From: Rhizobium sp. EC-SD404
GTDB lineage: Bacteria; Pseudomonadota; Alphaproteobacteria; Rhizobiales; Rhizobiaceae
Length of the DNA stretch: 64,000 nt
Reading direction: 5' to 3'
Assembly: GCF_902498825.1 (NCBI RefSeq)
Contig: NZ_LR701459.1
Coordinates: forward strand, 1,370,001 to 1,434,000
Shown here in pieces: positions 16,563 to 26,561 of this stretch. Below the pieces are notes generated by a model. The model did not search any database. It was not told the DNA's origin and saw only the letters and a program-made list of their open reading frames with translations. The position numbers were made by a program, and so were the translations under genes. Each line of letters starts with the position of its first letter. Within the stretch, counting starts at the first letter, position 1.

Positions 16563-19255
16563 GTCGTGTCCTCGGGTGCCTTCGAGATCGTAGGCAAGGT
16601 CAGGACCATCCGTGTTCCAGTGCCGTCCGCCTTGGCCGGCTCCGTGCGGATCGACCCGCCATGCGCCTCGATGATCCCTTTGGCGATGGCGAGCCCAAGG
16701 CCGGTACCGCCCGGTTGGCCGTCACCAGCCCGCACGCGGAAGAACATGTCGAACACGTGCGCGCGATCGGCTTCGGGGATGCCCGGTCCTTCGTCGGCGA
16801 TGGCAACCGATACGAACTCGGCAGTCGCTTCGGCGGACAATGTAACCTGCGAGCCCGGCGGCGCGTATTTGGAAGCGTTGTCGAGAATGTTCATCACCAC
16901 CTGCTCCAGGAGGACTGCATCGCCGGACACGTCGGGCAGCGATGCCGGCAGAGTGCGAACGACACGATGTCCGGCCAGATCGCTTTCCAGACACCGGAGC
17001 GCCCGGCCGATCACTTCGCGCAAATCGACTGGCTGTCGCGCCACCTTGAGCGCACCGTAGCCGAGCCGGGTCATGTCGAGAAGGTTCTGGACGTAGCGAT
17101 TGAGGCGCTCTCCCTCGTCGCGGATGGTTTCGGCCATCGCATGCCTTCCCGCCACGCCGAGTGCTTCGTCCGCGTCGACGAGGGAGGTGGCCGCACCGAT
17201 GATCGATACGAGCGGCGTCCTGAGATCGTGGCTGACAGACGACAGCAGTGCCGCACGCAGGCTCTCCGTCTCCGCCAAAAGGCGGGATTGCTCCATGTCC
17301 GAGGCGAGCTTCGTGCGTTCTATGGCGAGACCCACCTGGTCGACGAGCGAGTCAAGCAACCGGCGTTCCTCGGTCGTGATGTATTGACGGGTGCCGAACT
17401 GCACGGCCAGCAGCCCATGCACACGGTCCGCGCTCTTCATGGGAAGGAACAGCCACGTGGCTGACGGCAGGGTAGGCGAGGACCAACCGGCCGGCTCTCG
17501 CTTGTCCCAAGCCCACTCCGCTGCCCCGCGGTCGCGCGCCTCGAGCCGGTCTTCCGGCGGCATGCCGCCCACGATGGCCAGTTGTCCCGATGCGTCCGGC
17601 ATCAGGATCATCGAGGAACACTGCATGGTCGAAGCGACATGCGTGACGGCGGCCCACACCACGTCGTCCAGCGAGGCAACGCTCGCGACCTTGCGGGAGA
17701 AATCGAACAGGTTGGCAGTGCGTTTTGCAATGGCGCGCTGCGTTCGAGCCTGGTCGCGGAGCCGCGCTGCCAGATTGCCCGTGACGATCGCAACGAGAAG
17801 GAAAAGGAAGAGCGTCAGAACGAGATCCTGATTGGCGATCTCGAAGGTGAAGAAGGGCTCGGTCAAAAAGAAGTTGTAGCTCAGGAATGCGAGACCGCTG
17901 GCGAAGATGGAGGGCCACAATCCAAATCGCGCTGCAACGCCCAGAACCGCGACGAGAAAGAAAAGCGAAAGGCTCTCGACCGGAAACAGGCGGTTGACGA
18001 AGATCGCGACGGCAGTGGCCGCAATCACGGAGAGTGCCGACCAGAGATAGGCTTTCGGATCGCGCTCCGAAACAAGCACCTTGCCGCGAATGACGGCCTT
18101 CCGTGCCTCGCCGGGATCGGCGGAGATGATAGTCACTTCGAAATCGTCGGCCTTGCGGATGATCTCCTCGGCGACCGTCTCGCGCGTGAACCAAGCCGTG
18201 AAGCGCCGAGGTCGCGGCCGACCGATGACGATCCGCGACACGTTGCGGCTGCGGGCGAATGCCAGGATTTCATCCGCGACGTGGCTCTCTGAATGGATGG
18301 TCGCGATGTCGGCCCCAAGCGTTTCGGCCAGCCGCAAGGTCTCGGCGATCGCGTCTTTGGCCGCATCCGGCAGGTGCTCCGATTGCGGCGTCACGACGCT
18401 CGCGGCGATCCAGTCCGTGCGCGAACGCTCCGCCATGCGTTTGGCAGCACGTACGAGCGCTTTGGACACCGGTGCCTCGTTGACGCAAACGAGGACGCGG
18501 TCCTGCGCGGGCCATGGGCCGGCAATGGCATGGCTGCGCATATGCGCAGCCATTTGCGCGTCGACGCGGTCGGCCGCCACCCGCATGGCGAGTTCGCGCA
18601 GCGCAGTCAGATTGCCTTTGGAAAAGAAGTTCTGGATGGCCCGGGCGATCTGCTCCGGCACATAGACCTTTCCTTGGCGCAGCCGCTCGATCAGTTCTTC
18701 GGGTGGGAGATCGACGAGCTCGATCTCGTCGGCGAGTTCCAGGACCTTGTCCGGCACCGTTTCACGCACCTTGACGCGCACAATGCGGGCGACGACGTCG
18801 TTGAGACTTTCGAGATGTTGGATGTTCAATGTCGAATAGACATCGATGCCGGCATCAAGGAGTTCTTCGACGTCTTGCCAGCGCTTGGCGTGACGGCTGC
18901 CCGGCACATTCGTGTGGGCCAGTTCGTCGACCAGAGCAAGGCGCGGGCGCCGGGCAAGCAGGCCGTCCAGATCCATCTCGGCCAGTGGTCGGCCGCCATA
19001 GGCGATTTCAGTACGCGGCAGGACGTCGAGACCGGCGACGAGCTGCTCGGTTTCGGCGCGACGATGGGTCTCGACGACGCCGACCACGACGTCCACGCCT
19101 TCCGACTTGCGCCTCTGGGCCGCCTCCAGCATGGCATAGGTTTTGCCGACACCGGGGGCCGCGCCCAGAAAGATCTTCAGCCGCCCACGCCCTTCCTTCC
19201 TCGCTTCCGCAAGCAGGGCTTCGGGCTCTGGGCGGCTGTCCTTGTTCACGGTCAC
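16559..19255 (-). CDS. kdpD: KdpD, potassium-responsive sensor histidine kinase
   Basis: Full-length KdpD of 898 residues. An N-terminal cytosolic KdpD domain with Walker A-like [13 protein letters not shown] (about 31-43) and a UspA-like domain (about 250-370) lead into four closely spaced membrane helices (about 400-500), then a GAF domain, a HisKA domain with [13 protein letters not shown], and a HATPase_c domain with [20 protein letters not shown] and [13 protein letters not shown]. It phosphorylates KdpE. It overlaps kdpC by 4 bp and kdpE by 4 bp, so the sensor genes are in the same transcript as the pump. Confidence 0.97.
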   Translation of the reverse strand: MTVNKDSRPEPEALLAEARKEGRGRLKIFLGAAPGVGKTYAMLEAAQRRKSEGVDVVVGVVETHRRAETEQLVAGLDVLPRTEIAYGGRPLAEMDLDGLLARRPRLALVDELAHTNVPGSRHAKRWQDVEELLDAGIDVYSTLNIQHLESLNDVVARIVRVKVRETVPDKVLELADEIELVDLPPEELIERLRQGKVYVPEQIARAIQNFFSKGNLTALRELAMRVAADRVDAQMAAHMRSHAIAGPWPAQDRVLVCVNEAPVSKALVRAAKRMAERSRTDWIAASVVTPQSEHLPDAAKDAIAETLRLAETLGADIATIHSESHVADEILAFARSRNVSRIVIGRPRPRRFTAWFTRETVAEEIIRKADDFEVTIISADPGEARKAVIRGKVLVSERDPKAYLWSALSVIAATAVAIFVNRLFPVESLSLFFLVAVLGVAARFGLWPSIFASGLAFLSYNFFLTEPFFTFEIANQDLVLTLFLFLLVAIVTGNLAARLRDQARTQRAIAKRTANLFDFSRKVASVASLDDVVWAAVTHVASTMQCSSMILMPDASGQLAIVGGMPPEDRLEARDRGAAEWAWDKREPAGWSSPTLPSATWLFLPMKSADRVHGLLAVQFGTRQYITTEERRLLDSLVDQVGLAIERTKLASDMEQSRLLAETESLRAALLSSVSHDLRTPLVSIIGAATSLVDADEALGVAGRHAMAETIRDEGERLNRYVQNLLDMTRLGYGALKVARQPVDLREVIGRALRCLESDLAGHRVVRTLPASLPDVSGDAVLLEQVVMNILDNASKYAPPGSQVTLSAEATAEFVSVAIADEGPGIPEADRAHVFDMFFRVRAGDGQPGGTGLGLAIAKGIIEAHGGSIRTEPAKADGTGTRMVLTLPTISKAPEDTT

Positions 19256-19836
19256 TCGCTTTGTGGCTGCCCGAAGCGTTCTTCGAGTGCGAGATTGAGC
19301 GCCAGCACGTTGACGCGGGGCTCGCCAAGCAACCCGAACGTGCGGCCCTCGATGACAGCGTAAACGACATCCCGGATCATGGCGGGATCGGCTCCGCGTG
19401 CAGCTGCGACGCGGTCGACCTGCACCATCGCCGCCGCTGGCGAGACATGCGGATCGAGTCCGGATCCTGACGCGGTGACGAGATCGATCGGCACGCGCGT
19501 GGCACCGTTTTCGGCGCTGAGACGGGATGCGTCTGCAGTCACGCGCTCGACGAGCACCCGAGATGTCGGTCCGAGATTGCTGCCGCCGGTGGAAGACGCA
19601 TCGTACCCGTCGCTGCCCGCAGCGGAGGGTCGGCCGTGGAAGTAAGCCGGGCCGGTAAAGGACTGACCGACGAGCGTCGATCCGATCACCACACCGTCCT
19701 TTTCGATCAGGCTGCCGTTTGCCTGTGTCGGAAAGAGCGCCTGTGCCGCTCCGGTCATAGCCAGTGGGTAGGCGACGCCGGTCAGAACGGTGAACAGCGC
19801 GATCATCGAGATAGCGGGTCTGATTTCCGAAAACAT
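19252..19836 (-). CDS. kdpC: KdpC, potassium-transporting ATPase subunit C
   Basis: Single-span membrane subunit (194 residues) of the KdpFABC pump. One N-terminal helix (about 9-32) anchors a periplasmic domain with the family motifs [45 protein letters not shown] and [11 protein letters not shown]. It stabilises the KdpA-KdpB complex and aids ATP use. It is 9 bp downstream of kdpB and overlaps kdpD by an ATGA junction. Length is normal for the family. Confidence 0.97.
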   Translation of the reverse strand: MFSEIRPAISMIALFTVLTGVAYPLAMTGAAQALFPTQANGSLIEKDGVVIGSTLVGQSFTGPAYFHGRPSAAGSDGYDASSTGGSNLGPTSRVLVERVTADASRLSAENGATRVPIDLVTASGSGLDPHVSPAAAMVQVDRVAAARGADPAMIRDVVYAVIEGRTFGLLGEPRVNVLALNLALEERFGQPQSE

Positions 19837-19845
19837 TGGATTACC

Positions 19846-21882
19846 TCACACGATGCCGACGGCGTTGACAATCATATCGATCGCCTTGATGCCGACGAAA
19901 GGAACGATCAGGCCGCCCAGGCCATAGATCAGGAGATTGCGGCGCAGCAGGCTGGCCGCCGTCGCGGGCTTGTAGGCGACCCCTCTCAAGGCAAGCGGGA
20001 TCAGGGCGATGATGATCAGCGCGTTGAAGATGACGGCCGAAAGAATCGCGCTGGCGGGGCTCTCAAGCTGCATGACGTTGAGGGCGTCGAGCGCCGGATA
20101 AGCGGTCACGAACAAGGCGGGAAGAATGGCGAAGTACTTCGCCACGTCGTTGGCGACCGAAAAGGTGGTCAGCGAACCTCTAGAAATCAGCAGCTGCTTT
20201 CCGACGAGCACGATCTCGATGAGCTTGGTGGGATCGGAATCGAGATCGATGAGGTTGCCCGCCTCCTTGGCGGCCGGCGTTCCCGTGTTCATGGCCACGC
20301 CCACATCCGCCTGGGCAAGCGCCGGCGCATCGTTCGAGCCATCGCCGCACATCGCGACAAGCTTGCCTTCGGCCTGCTCCTTGCGGATCAGTTCCAGCTT
20401 TCGCTCGGGTGTGGCTTCGGCGAGGAAGTCGTCGACTCCGGCTTCGGCAGCGATGGCTGCAGCTGTCAGCGGGTTATCGCCGGTGATCATGACGGTGCGC
20501 ACGCCCATTCGACGCAGTTCCGCGAAGCGCTCGCGGATACCGGGCTTCACGATGTCCTTGAGGTGAACAACGCCGAGAACCCGCTTGTCTCGGCCGACGA
20601 GCAGCGGCGTGCCGCCCGATTTTGCGATACGCTCGACGATGGTGCGCAGTTCCGGCGTGGCGGCCATGCCTGACCAAGCAAGGATCGAATCCGCCGCGCC
20701 CTTTCGAAGCTCTGTACCGTCAACCAGATCGGCGCCCGATACGCGCGTGTTCGCGGAAAATTCAATTGCTTCCGCAACTTGTTCTGTCCCTTGAACATCG
20801 CGGCCAAGTTGACTGCGTGCGAAGTCGACGATGGAGCGGCCTTCAGGCGTTTCGTCAGAGAGCGAAGCAAGCAGTGCCGCTTCGGCGAGGTCTTTTGCGC
20901 TCACGCCCGGCAGCGGCTCGAAGGCATCCGCCATGCGGGCACCGAACGTGATCGTACCGGTCTTGTCCAGGAGCAGGACATCCACGTCGCCGGCCGCTTC
21001 AACCGCGCGTCCGGACTTGGCGATCACGTTCGCCTTCACCAGCCGGTCCATGCCGGCAATGCCGATCGCCGAGAGAAGCCCACCGATCGTTGTCGGGATG
21101 AGCGTGACGAGCAGCGCTACGAGGAACACGACCGGGATCAGCGTTCCAGAATAAGCGGTAAAAGGCTGCAGAGTGACCACGACGATCAGGAAGATGATCG
21201 TCATGCCGGCAAGCAGGATGTTGAGCGCGATTTCGTTCGGTGTCTTCTGGCGCTGCGCGCCTTCGACCATCGCAATCATCCTGTCGAGGAAGCTCTCGCC
21301 CGGCTTGGCCGTGACGCGAACCTTGATCCAGTCGGAAACCACACGCGTGCCGCCGGTGACGGCTGACCGGTCGCCTCCGGCCTCGCGGATAACCGGTGCC
21401 GACTCGCCGGTAATGGCGCTTTCGTCGACCGAGGCGATGCCCTCGACGATCTCGCCGTCGGCGGGCACGATGTCGTTGACTTCGACCAGCACGAAGTCGC
21501 CCGGCTTCAATCCGTGGCTCGAGACGGCCACGTGATCGGCCGCATCGATTGTGGCAAGCTTCTTCGCCGGCGTTTCGCTCTGCGTGCCGCGAAGGCTGTC
21601 CGCCCGCGCTTTGCCTCGGCCTTCAGCGACGGCCTCTGCGAAATTTGCAAAATAGACCGTGAACCACAACCAGGCTGCGATCTGGCCGGTGACGGCAAGG
21701 CTTTGGCCGGCGGTGACGAGATCGCGAAGGAAGATGAGCGTCGAGAGAGCCGCGACCACTTCGGTGACGAACATCACCGGGTTCCTGGCCATGATCCGTG
21801 GGTCGAGTTTGGCGAGTGCGGCTCGAAACGCGGGCCGCGCTATCTGCCAGTCAAGAACGGAAGTGTCCTGTTTGTTGCGCAT
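19846..21882 (-). CDS. kdpB: KdpB, ATP-driven subunit of the potassium pump
   Basis: P-type ATPase subunit of 678 residues. Phosphorylation motif [12 protein letters not shown] contains the catalytic Asp, and the TGES loop ([19 protein letters not shown]), hinge [18 protein letters not shown] and the KdpB-typical [11 protein letters not shown] are present. It couples ATP hydrolysis to potassium movement through KdpA. It sits 9 bp after kdpA and 9 bp before kdpC. The N-terminal region lacks metal-binding domains, as expected. Confidence 0.98.
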   Translation of the reverse strand: MRNKQDTSVLDWQIARPAFRAALAKLDPRIMARNPVMFVTEVVAALSTLIFLRDLVTAGQSLAVTGQIAAWLWFTVYFANFAEAVAEGRGKARADSLRGTQSETPAKKLATIDAADHVAVSSHGLKPGDFVLVEVNDIVPADGEIVEGIASVDESAITGESAPVIREAGGDRSAVTGGTRVVSDWIKVRVTAKPGESFLDRMIAMVEGAQRQKTPNEIALNILLAGMTIIFLIVVVTLQPFTAYSGTLIPVVFLVALLVTLIPTTIGGLLSAIGIAGMDRLVKANVIAKSGRAVEAAGDVDVLLLDKTGTITFGARMADAFEPLPGVSAKDLAEAALLASLSDETPEGRSIVDFARSQLGRDVQGTEQVAEAIEFSANTRVSGADLVDGTELRKGAADSILAWSGMAATPELRTIVERIAKSGGTPLLVGRDKRVLGVVHLKDIVKPGIRERFAELRRMGVRTVMITGDNPLTAAAIAAEAGVDDFLAEATPERKLELIRKEQAEGKLVAMCGDGSNDAPALAQADVGVAMNTGTPAAKEAGNLIDLDSDPTKLIEIVLVGKQLLISRGSLTTFSVANDVAKYFAILPALFVTAYPALDALNVMQLESPASAILSAVIFNALIIIALIPLALRGVAYKPATAASLLRRNLLIYGLGGLIVPFVGIKAIDMIVNAVGIV

Positions 21883-21891
21883 AAGAATGCC

Positions 21892-23598
21892 TCAGAAGGT
21901 TTCGCCGGCGAGCATCGAGACGTTCTCGGCAATCGGCCCCAGCGCCAGCGCCGGGAAGAAGGTCAGCCCGCCGAGGATCAGGATCACGGCGACGAGCAGG
22001 GTGACGAAAAGCGGGCCATGCGTCGGGAAGGTGCCGCTCGACGCCGACGCGGATTTCTTGGCGGCCAGCGAGCCTGCAACTGCCAGCATCGGCACGATGT
22101 AGAAGAAGCGGCCGAGCAGCATCGCGATGCCCTGCATCGTGTTGTGATAGGGCACGTTGGCGCCGAAGCCGGCAAATGCAGAGCCGTTGTTTCCGGTTGC
22201 GGACGAGTAGGCGTAAAGGATCTCCGACAGTCCGTGCGGACCCGTATCCTGCACCGACGACAGGGCAATCGGCAGCACGGCCGCGAGCGCACCAAGTCCG
22301 AGCACGCCGACCGGCATCACCAGAAAAGCGATGACCGAGAGCTTCACCTCGCGCGCTTCGATCTTCTTGCCGAGATATTCCGGCGTTCGGCCGACCATCA
22401 GGCCAGCAAGGAAGACGGTCAGCACCACGAAGGACAGCATGCCGTAGAGGCCGGAACCGACACCTCCGAACACGACTTCGCCCACCTGCATCAGCAGCAT
22501 AGGCGCCAGGGCACCGAGTGGCATGAAGCTGTCGTGCATGGAATTCACGGAGCCGTTCGAGGCTGCGGTCGTTGCCGTTGCCCAGAGCGCGGAGTTACCT
22601 ACGCCGAAGCGAACCTCCTTGCCTTCCATGTTCCCGGCCGCCTGGTCCACCGGCAGCGACGTAAAGGCCGGATTGCCGGCAATTTCAGAGCTGTAGGTGA
22701 GCGCAAGAGCCCCGATGAAGAGGATGCCCATCGCCGCAAAGATCGCGATGCCCTGGCGCATGTCGCGCACCATGCGGCCGAACATGAAACAGAAGGCGGC
22801 CGGGATGAGCAGGACCGCGATCATCTCCACAAAATTGGAGAACGGGGTCGGGTTCTCATAGGGAACCGCCGAGTTGGCATTCCAAAAGCCGCCGCCATTG
22901 GTACCCAGTTGCTTGATCGCGATCTGCGAGGCGGCTGGCCCTTGCGCTATCGTCTGCTGCGCACCTTCCAGCGTCGACACTGAAACGGAGGCCATGAAAT
23001 TCTGCGGCACACCCTGCCAGACGAGGAACAGCGTCATGAGGATCGACAGCGGCAGGAGCACGTACAAGACGCTGCGGGTCAGATCGACCCAGAAATTGCC
23101 GAGCGTCTTCTGCTCACGGGCGAAGAAGCCGCGGATGATCGCCGCGCAAACGGCCATGCCAACACCCGCCGACACGAAGTTCTGCACCGCAAGTCCAACC
23201 ATCTGGCTGAAGTACGACATGGTCGTCTCGCCGCCATAGGCCTGCCAATTGGTGTTCGTGATGAAGGAGACGGCCGTGTTGAAGGCGAGGTCGGGCGACA
23301 GCGGCCCAAAACCCTGCGGATTGAAAGGCAGCAGGTGCTGCATGCGCAGCATCGCGTAGAGAACCGCGAAGGAGCCGAGGCTGAAAGCCAGGACGGCAAG
23401 GGCATAGCGAGTCCAATGCTGGCCCTGGTCTGCCTTGATGCCCGCGATGGCGTAGAAGCCGCGCTCAAGTGGAGCGAGTACCGGCGACAAGAATGTCGCT
23501 CGGCCTTCGTAAAGACGGGCAATGTAGAGGCCCAGAGGCCAAGCGAGCGATGTCAGTATCGCGGCATAGAGCGCGAATTGAAGGAGGTCGGGTGTCAT
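21892..23598 (-). CDS. kdpA: KdpA, potassium-binding channel-like subunit
   Basis: Polytopic potassium-translocating subunit of 568 residues. Selectivity-filter-like loops are recognisable: [58 protein letters not shown] and [14 protein letters not shown]. The start at 23598 gives the standard KdpA N-terminus ([11 protein letters not shown]); the frame is open further upstream but not KdpA-like. kdpF ends 20 bp before it. It receives potassium from the periplasm and passes it to the KdpB translocation site. Confidence 0.97.
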   Translation of the reverse strand: MTPDLLQFALYAAILTSLAWPLGLYIARLYEGRATFLSPVLAPLERGFYAIAGIKADQGQHWTRYALAVLAFSLGSFAVLYAMLRMQHLLPFNPQGFGPLSPDLAFNTAVSFITNTNWQAYGGETTMSYFSQMVGLAVQNFVSAGVGMAVCAAIIRGFFAREQKTLGNFWVDLTRSVLYVLLPLSILMTLFLVWQGVPQNFMASVSVSTLEGAQQTIAQGPAASQIAIKQLGTNGGGFWNANSAVPYENPTPFSNFVEMIAVLLIPAAFCFMFGRMVRDMRQGIAIFAAMGILFIGALALTYSSEIAGNPAFTSLPVDQAAGNMEGKEVRFGVGNSALWATATTAASNGSVNSMHDSFMPLGALAPMLLMQVGEVVFGGVGSGLYGMLSFVVLTVFLAGLMVGRTPEYLGKKIEAREVKLSVIAFLVMPVGVLGLGALAAVLPIALSSVQDTGPHGLSEILYAYSSATGNNGSAFAGFGANVPYHNTMQGIAMLLGRFFYIVPMLAVAGSLAAKKSASASSGTFPTHGPLFVTLLVAVILILGGLTFFPALALGPIAENVSMLAGETF

Positions 23599-23618
23599 GA
23601 GAGATGTCCTGTCTTCGC

Positions 23619-23708
23619 TCAGAACCGTTCCGGCCGGGCGAGCGCGTAGACCAGATAGACGAGAAGAAGAATGGCAACGGCGCCGCCGATAATGAGGTCC
23701 AAGGTCAT
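23619..23708 (-). CDS. kdpF: KdpF, small stabilising subunit of the potassium pump
   Basis: A 29-residue peptide, too short for most gene finders: a start [16 protein letters not shown], a single hydrophobic helix, then YALARPERF. The C-terminal A-L-x-x-P-E-x-F pattern is the hallmark of KdpF. It lies between the upstream small peptide and kdpA, the usual position. KdpF binds KdpA in the membrane and stabilises the pump. Confidence 0.92.
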   Translation of the reverse strand: MTLDLIIGGAVAILLLVYLVYALARPERF

Positions 23709-23716
23709 ACCGGGCC

Positions 23717-23800
23717 TCAGAGACGTTCGAGCAGGCGTACGGAGGCCGCCGCGGCGAGGAAAAAGCCGCCAGCAAGTGCGAGGTAGAGAAGGTCGAGCAT
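23717..23800 (-). CDS. 27-residue membrane peptide heading the kdp operon
   Basis: A short frame that encodes one hydrophobic helix ([19 protein letters not shown]) and the polar end SVRLLERL. It stops 8 bp before kdpF. The ATG has GGAG 6 bp upstream, ideal spacing. Similar tiny helical peptides occur ahead of kdpF in other bacteria, from memory, with no assigned function; a second small pump-associated peptide is plausible. Its ribosome site lies in the 3' arm of a perfect hairpin (23802-23828). Confidence 0.7.
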   Translation of the reverse strand: MLDLLYLALAGGFFLAAAASVRLLERL

Positions 23801-23801
23801 G

Positions 23802-23828
23802 GGACGCTCCAGTGTTGCAGGAGCGTCC
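23802..23828 (-). promoter_or_regulatory. Perfect inverted repeat masking the first kdp ribosome site
   Basis: GGACGCTCC and GGAGCGTCC (23802-23810 and 23820-23828) form a perfect 9-bp stem with a 9-nt loop. On the coding strand the 3' arm contains the GGAG that serves the ATG at 23800. It can act as an RNA hairpin limiting translation, or as a protein-binding palindrome. Confidence 0.6.
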
Positions 23829-23877
23829 TGTCTATTGCCGCGTGCCATCAATGGGCGATGCGTGATCAGACCCTTCG

Positions 23878-23896
23878 GCATAAACGGCGCATAAAC
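23878..23896 (-). promoter_or_regulatory. Candidate KdpE binding site
   Basis: GCATAAAC occurs at 23878-23885 and again at 23889-23896, an 11-bp-period direct repeat (GTTTATGC-N3-GTTTATGC on the kdp strand). OmpR-family dimers bind such one-turn tandem repeats, and the TTTAT core is like the E. coli KdpE site. It lies about 80-95 bp before the first kdp start. Confidence 0.5.
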
Positions 23897-23947
23897 AGCC
23901 GGAGCCTCGATGCGTACAACGATCGCAATATCGCGATGCCGAAGGTC

Positions 23948-23968
23948 GCACGGCTCTGACAGCCGTGC
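23948..23968 (-). terminator. Hairpin between the cobalamin operon and kdp
   Basis: GCACGGCT (23948-23955) pairs with AGCCGTGC (23961-23968) around a 5-nt loop, about 70 bp after the methyltransferase stop. No T-run is seen. It may end the upstream minus-strand cobalamin-transport transcript. Confidence 0.4.
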
Positions 23969-24038
23969 ATCCAAGGTATCCACGGTTAGAGCGTGGGGCA
24001 TGATTGCCGATGGAAGAGCGGGGTGCTTGGACCGACGT

Positions 24039-24692
24039 CTACGAACGCACGGCTGAGATCGCAAAGAAGGGCGGCGATCCCATGGCCTGGTATGGAGGCT
24101 CTTCGAACTGCGCCGAAAAATCGCGAATCTCACTGAAGCCGGCTGCATGCAGCATGGCGCTTATTTCGTCCAGCTTGATCCCGGCATGTCGTGGCAGCCT
24201 GCTCGCCGTCCGGGCATCGTAGTCGGCGCGGTTGGTGGCCTGCGCCCAGTCGGCGTCGGTCACGAAGAGAGTTCCGCCGGCGCACAATCCGTGGCGGGCG
24301 ATCGAGAGCACCTTCTCGGGATCCGCGACTGTCCAAAGAACATTGCGGAGGGTGACAGCGTCGAATGAGCCAGGCTCAATCTCGGCCTCCTCGATCTGCG
24401 CATGGACAAATGCTATGTCCACAGATCGGCTTTCGGCCTCCCTTCGGGCAACGTTGAGCATTCCTTCGGAACCATCGATCGCCGTTACCCGGTGACCAAG
24501 CTCGGCAGCGATGATGGCGCAGGCGCCTGTCCCGGTTCCCAAGTCAAGCATCCTCAGCCCGGTTCGGTTTCCAAGTGCCTCCGCAACAACGCGCTTCCAC
24601 ACTTCATGATGGCGCACATGCGAGGCGCGTCCGTCGAATGCGTCGGCGACGCGGGTCCAGTATCTGCTTACGGCGTCGTTCACGGTTTCCAT
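24039..24692 (-). CDS. Class I SAM-dependent methyltransferase in the cobalamin operon
   Basis: A 217-residue Rossmann-type methyltransferase. Motif I is LDLGTGTGACAIIAAELG (about 46-63), followed by AIDGSEGMLNVARREAE for SAM ribose contact and a VTLRNVLWTVADPEKVL segment as in UbiE/COQ5-like enzymes. It begins 10 bp after the ABC ATPase stop, so it is in the riboswitch-controlled operon. The substrate is unknown. Linkage to a corrinoid importer suggests a corrinoid-related or metal-related role but does not prove it. Confidence 0.83.
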   Translation of the reverse strand: METVNDAVSRYWTRVADAFDGRASHVRHHEVWKRVVAEALGNRTGLRMLDLGTGTGACAIIAAELGHRVTAIDGSEGMLNVARREAESRSVDIAFVHAQIEEAEIEPGSFDAVTLRNVLWTVADPEKVLSIARHGLCAGGTLFVTDADWAQATNRADYDARTASRLPRHAGIKLDEISAMLHAAGFSEIRDFSAQFEEPPYQAMGSPPFFAISAVRS

Positions 24693-24702
24693 AGGTGTCG
24701 TC

Positions 24703-25500
24703 CTACGCGGGCATGCTGATGAAGCGTTGGTTGTCGGTGGCGAGGGGCGAAAATCTCATCGTGATCTGTCGATCGTGTGGATCTTCGATGAAGCGCACAT
24801 CCACCCGAAAGACCTCTCGGATCAATTCAGGTGTCAGGACGTCACGCGGGCGGCCGAGCGCGGCGCGTGCACCGCCTTGCAGAACACAGATGCGGTCGCA
24901 GCCCATTGCCTGATTGAGGTCGTGCATCGCGATGATGCTTGTGACAGCGAGCTGCTTCATCAGCCGAAGGATGCCAAGCTGGTGCTCGATGTCCAGATGG
25001 TTCGTGGGTTCGTCGAGCAGAAGAAGGCTCGGCTGTTGCGCGAGAGCACGTGCGATATGAAGCCGCTGTCTTTCGCCACCCGAAAGAGTTTGCCATTCAC
25101 GGTCGGACAATTCCTGCATGCCGACCTGACTCAAGGAACGCTCGACGACGAGATCGTCTGCTCCCGACCAGCTTTGCAGGGCCGATAGCCATGGCGTCCG
25201 GCCCAGTTCCACCGCGTCGCGGGCGGTCATGCGTTCGGATGTGTCGGCCATCTGTTCGACGAATGCGACCTTCTGGGCAATCTCGCGCCGCGAATAGGAT
25301 TTGAGCGGCTTGCCATCGAGTTCGATCGTTCCGTGTGACGGCACGAGCATGCCGGCCAGCAATCGCAGCAATGTGGACTTGCCCGAACCGTTCGGACCGA
25401 CCAGACCCAGGGTCTCACCAGGAACGATGTCGAGATCGATGTCCGAAACAATCCGGGTGGCACGAATGCGCCACCAAAGCTCACGTGCCGAATGCATCAT
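24703..25500 (-). CDS. ABC transporter ATP-binding protein, BtuD/FecE-like
   Basis: ATPase of a type II importer, 265 residues. Walker A GPNGSGKSTLLRLLAGM, signature LSGGERQRLHIARALAQ, Walker B LLLLDEPTNHLDIEHQ and switch MHDLNQAM are all present. The start at 25500 forms ATGA with the permease stop. The FecE/BtuD subfamily serves siderophores, haem or cobalamin; the cobalamin riboswitch before the operon points to corrinoids. No outer-membrane receptor gene is in the window. Confidence 0.9.
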   Translation of the reverse strand: MMHSARELWWRIRATRIVSDIDLDIVPGETLGLVGPNGSGKSTLLRLLAGMLVPSHGTIELDGKPLKSYSRREIAQKVAFVEQMADTSERMTARDAVELGRTPWLSALQSWSGADDLVVERSLSQVGMQELSDREWQTLSGGERQRLHIARALAQQPSLLLLDEPTNHLDIEHQLGILRLMKQLAVTSIIAMHDLNQAMGCDRICVLQGGARAALGRPRDVLTPELIREVFRVDVRFIEDPHDRQITMRFSPLATDNQRFISMPA

Positions 25501-26561
25501 GCCGATCTCCGCGACCGGACAAGGATGATGGCGAAGGCCGGCGCTCCCACAAGCGCGGTGACCACCCCGATCGGCAGAACCTGGCCGGGCACGATCACCC
25601 TTGAAACGATGTCTGCCAGCACCAGGAACAGCCCGCCGGTAATTGCCGAAACCGGCAAGAGGCGTCCGTGCCGAACCCCGACGAGAAAACGGGCGGCGTG
25701 TGGGATGACAAGGCCGACAAAGCCGATCGATCCAACGATGCTCACCATCGTCGCCGTCATGAGAGCCACGGTGCCAACCAGCATGATCTGAATGCGGCGT
25801 ACCGGTACGCCGAGCGAGGCCGCCGATTCCGAGCCGAATGCGAATGCATCGAGGGCGCGGCGGTGCCAGCAGCAGAAGAGTATCCCAAAGAGCGCCACTG
25901 GAAATGCCAGCTGGACGTCCGGCCAACGCACCGAACTCAAATTGCCGAGCAGCCAAAACGTGATGCCGCGGACCTGCTCTGCGCTTGCGGAATGCGCGAT
26001 GACGAATGAGGTGATCGCGTTGAAAAGCTGAGAGCCCGCGACGCCCGCCAAGATGATCAAGCCGGTGGCTCGTTGTGCAGCGCCGCCACCCGCGGCCTGG
26101 GCCAGGATTGCTACGAAAGCGAAGGCGAGAATGGCGCCCATGAAGGCGCCAAGCGAGATGGAGATGAGGCCTGCCCCCAGGCCAGCGACCATAACCCCCA
26201 CGGCGCCTGTGGATGCGCCGGCGGAAATACCCAGGATGTAAGGATCGGCAAGCGCGTTGCGCAGAAGGCTCTGCAGCACGAGACCCGAAACGGCGAGCGC
26301 CGCGCCACAACAGAGCGCCACGATCGCACGCGTCAGCCGGTAGTTCCAGATGATGCCCTCGTCGATCGGCGGCACGGCATAGCCTCCGCCAGCCAGGCGA
26401 TTGGCCAGGGTGGCGAAAACGCTGCCAAGCGAGATGGGCGTTTCCCCGATAGCCGTCCCGGCCAGGATGGCGGCCAGCATCAGCACGATCGCCCCCGAAG
26501 TCAGCAGAGCAATGCTGCCGCCGCTCCATGAACGTCGCCCGCCGGCCGCCAGAAGCCTCAT
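25497..26561 (-). CDS. FecCD-family ABC permease, BtuC-like
   Basis: Polytopic permease of 354 residues with about ten helices. Family stretches include [36 protein letters not shown] and [33 protein letters not shown]. These are the usual Gly-rich and coupling-helix regions of BtuC/FhuB/FecC. The start overlaps the binding-protein stop (ATGA). As a homodimer it would move a corrinoid across the inner membrane, by the riboswitch argument. Confidence 0.92.
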   Translation of the reverse strand: [354 protein letters not shown]

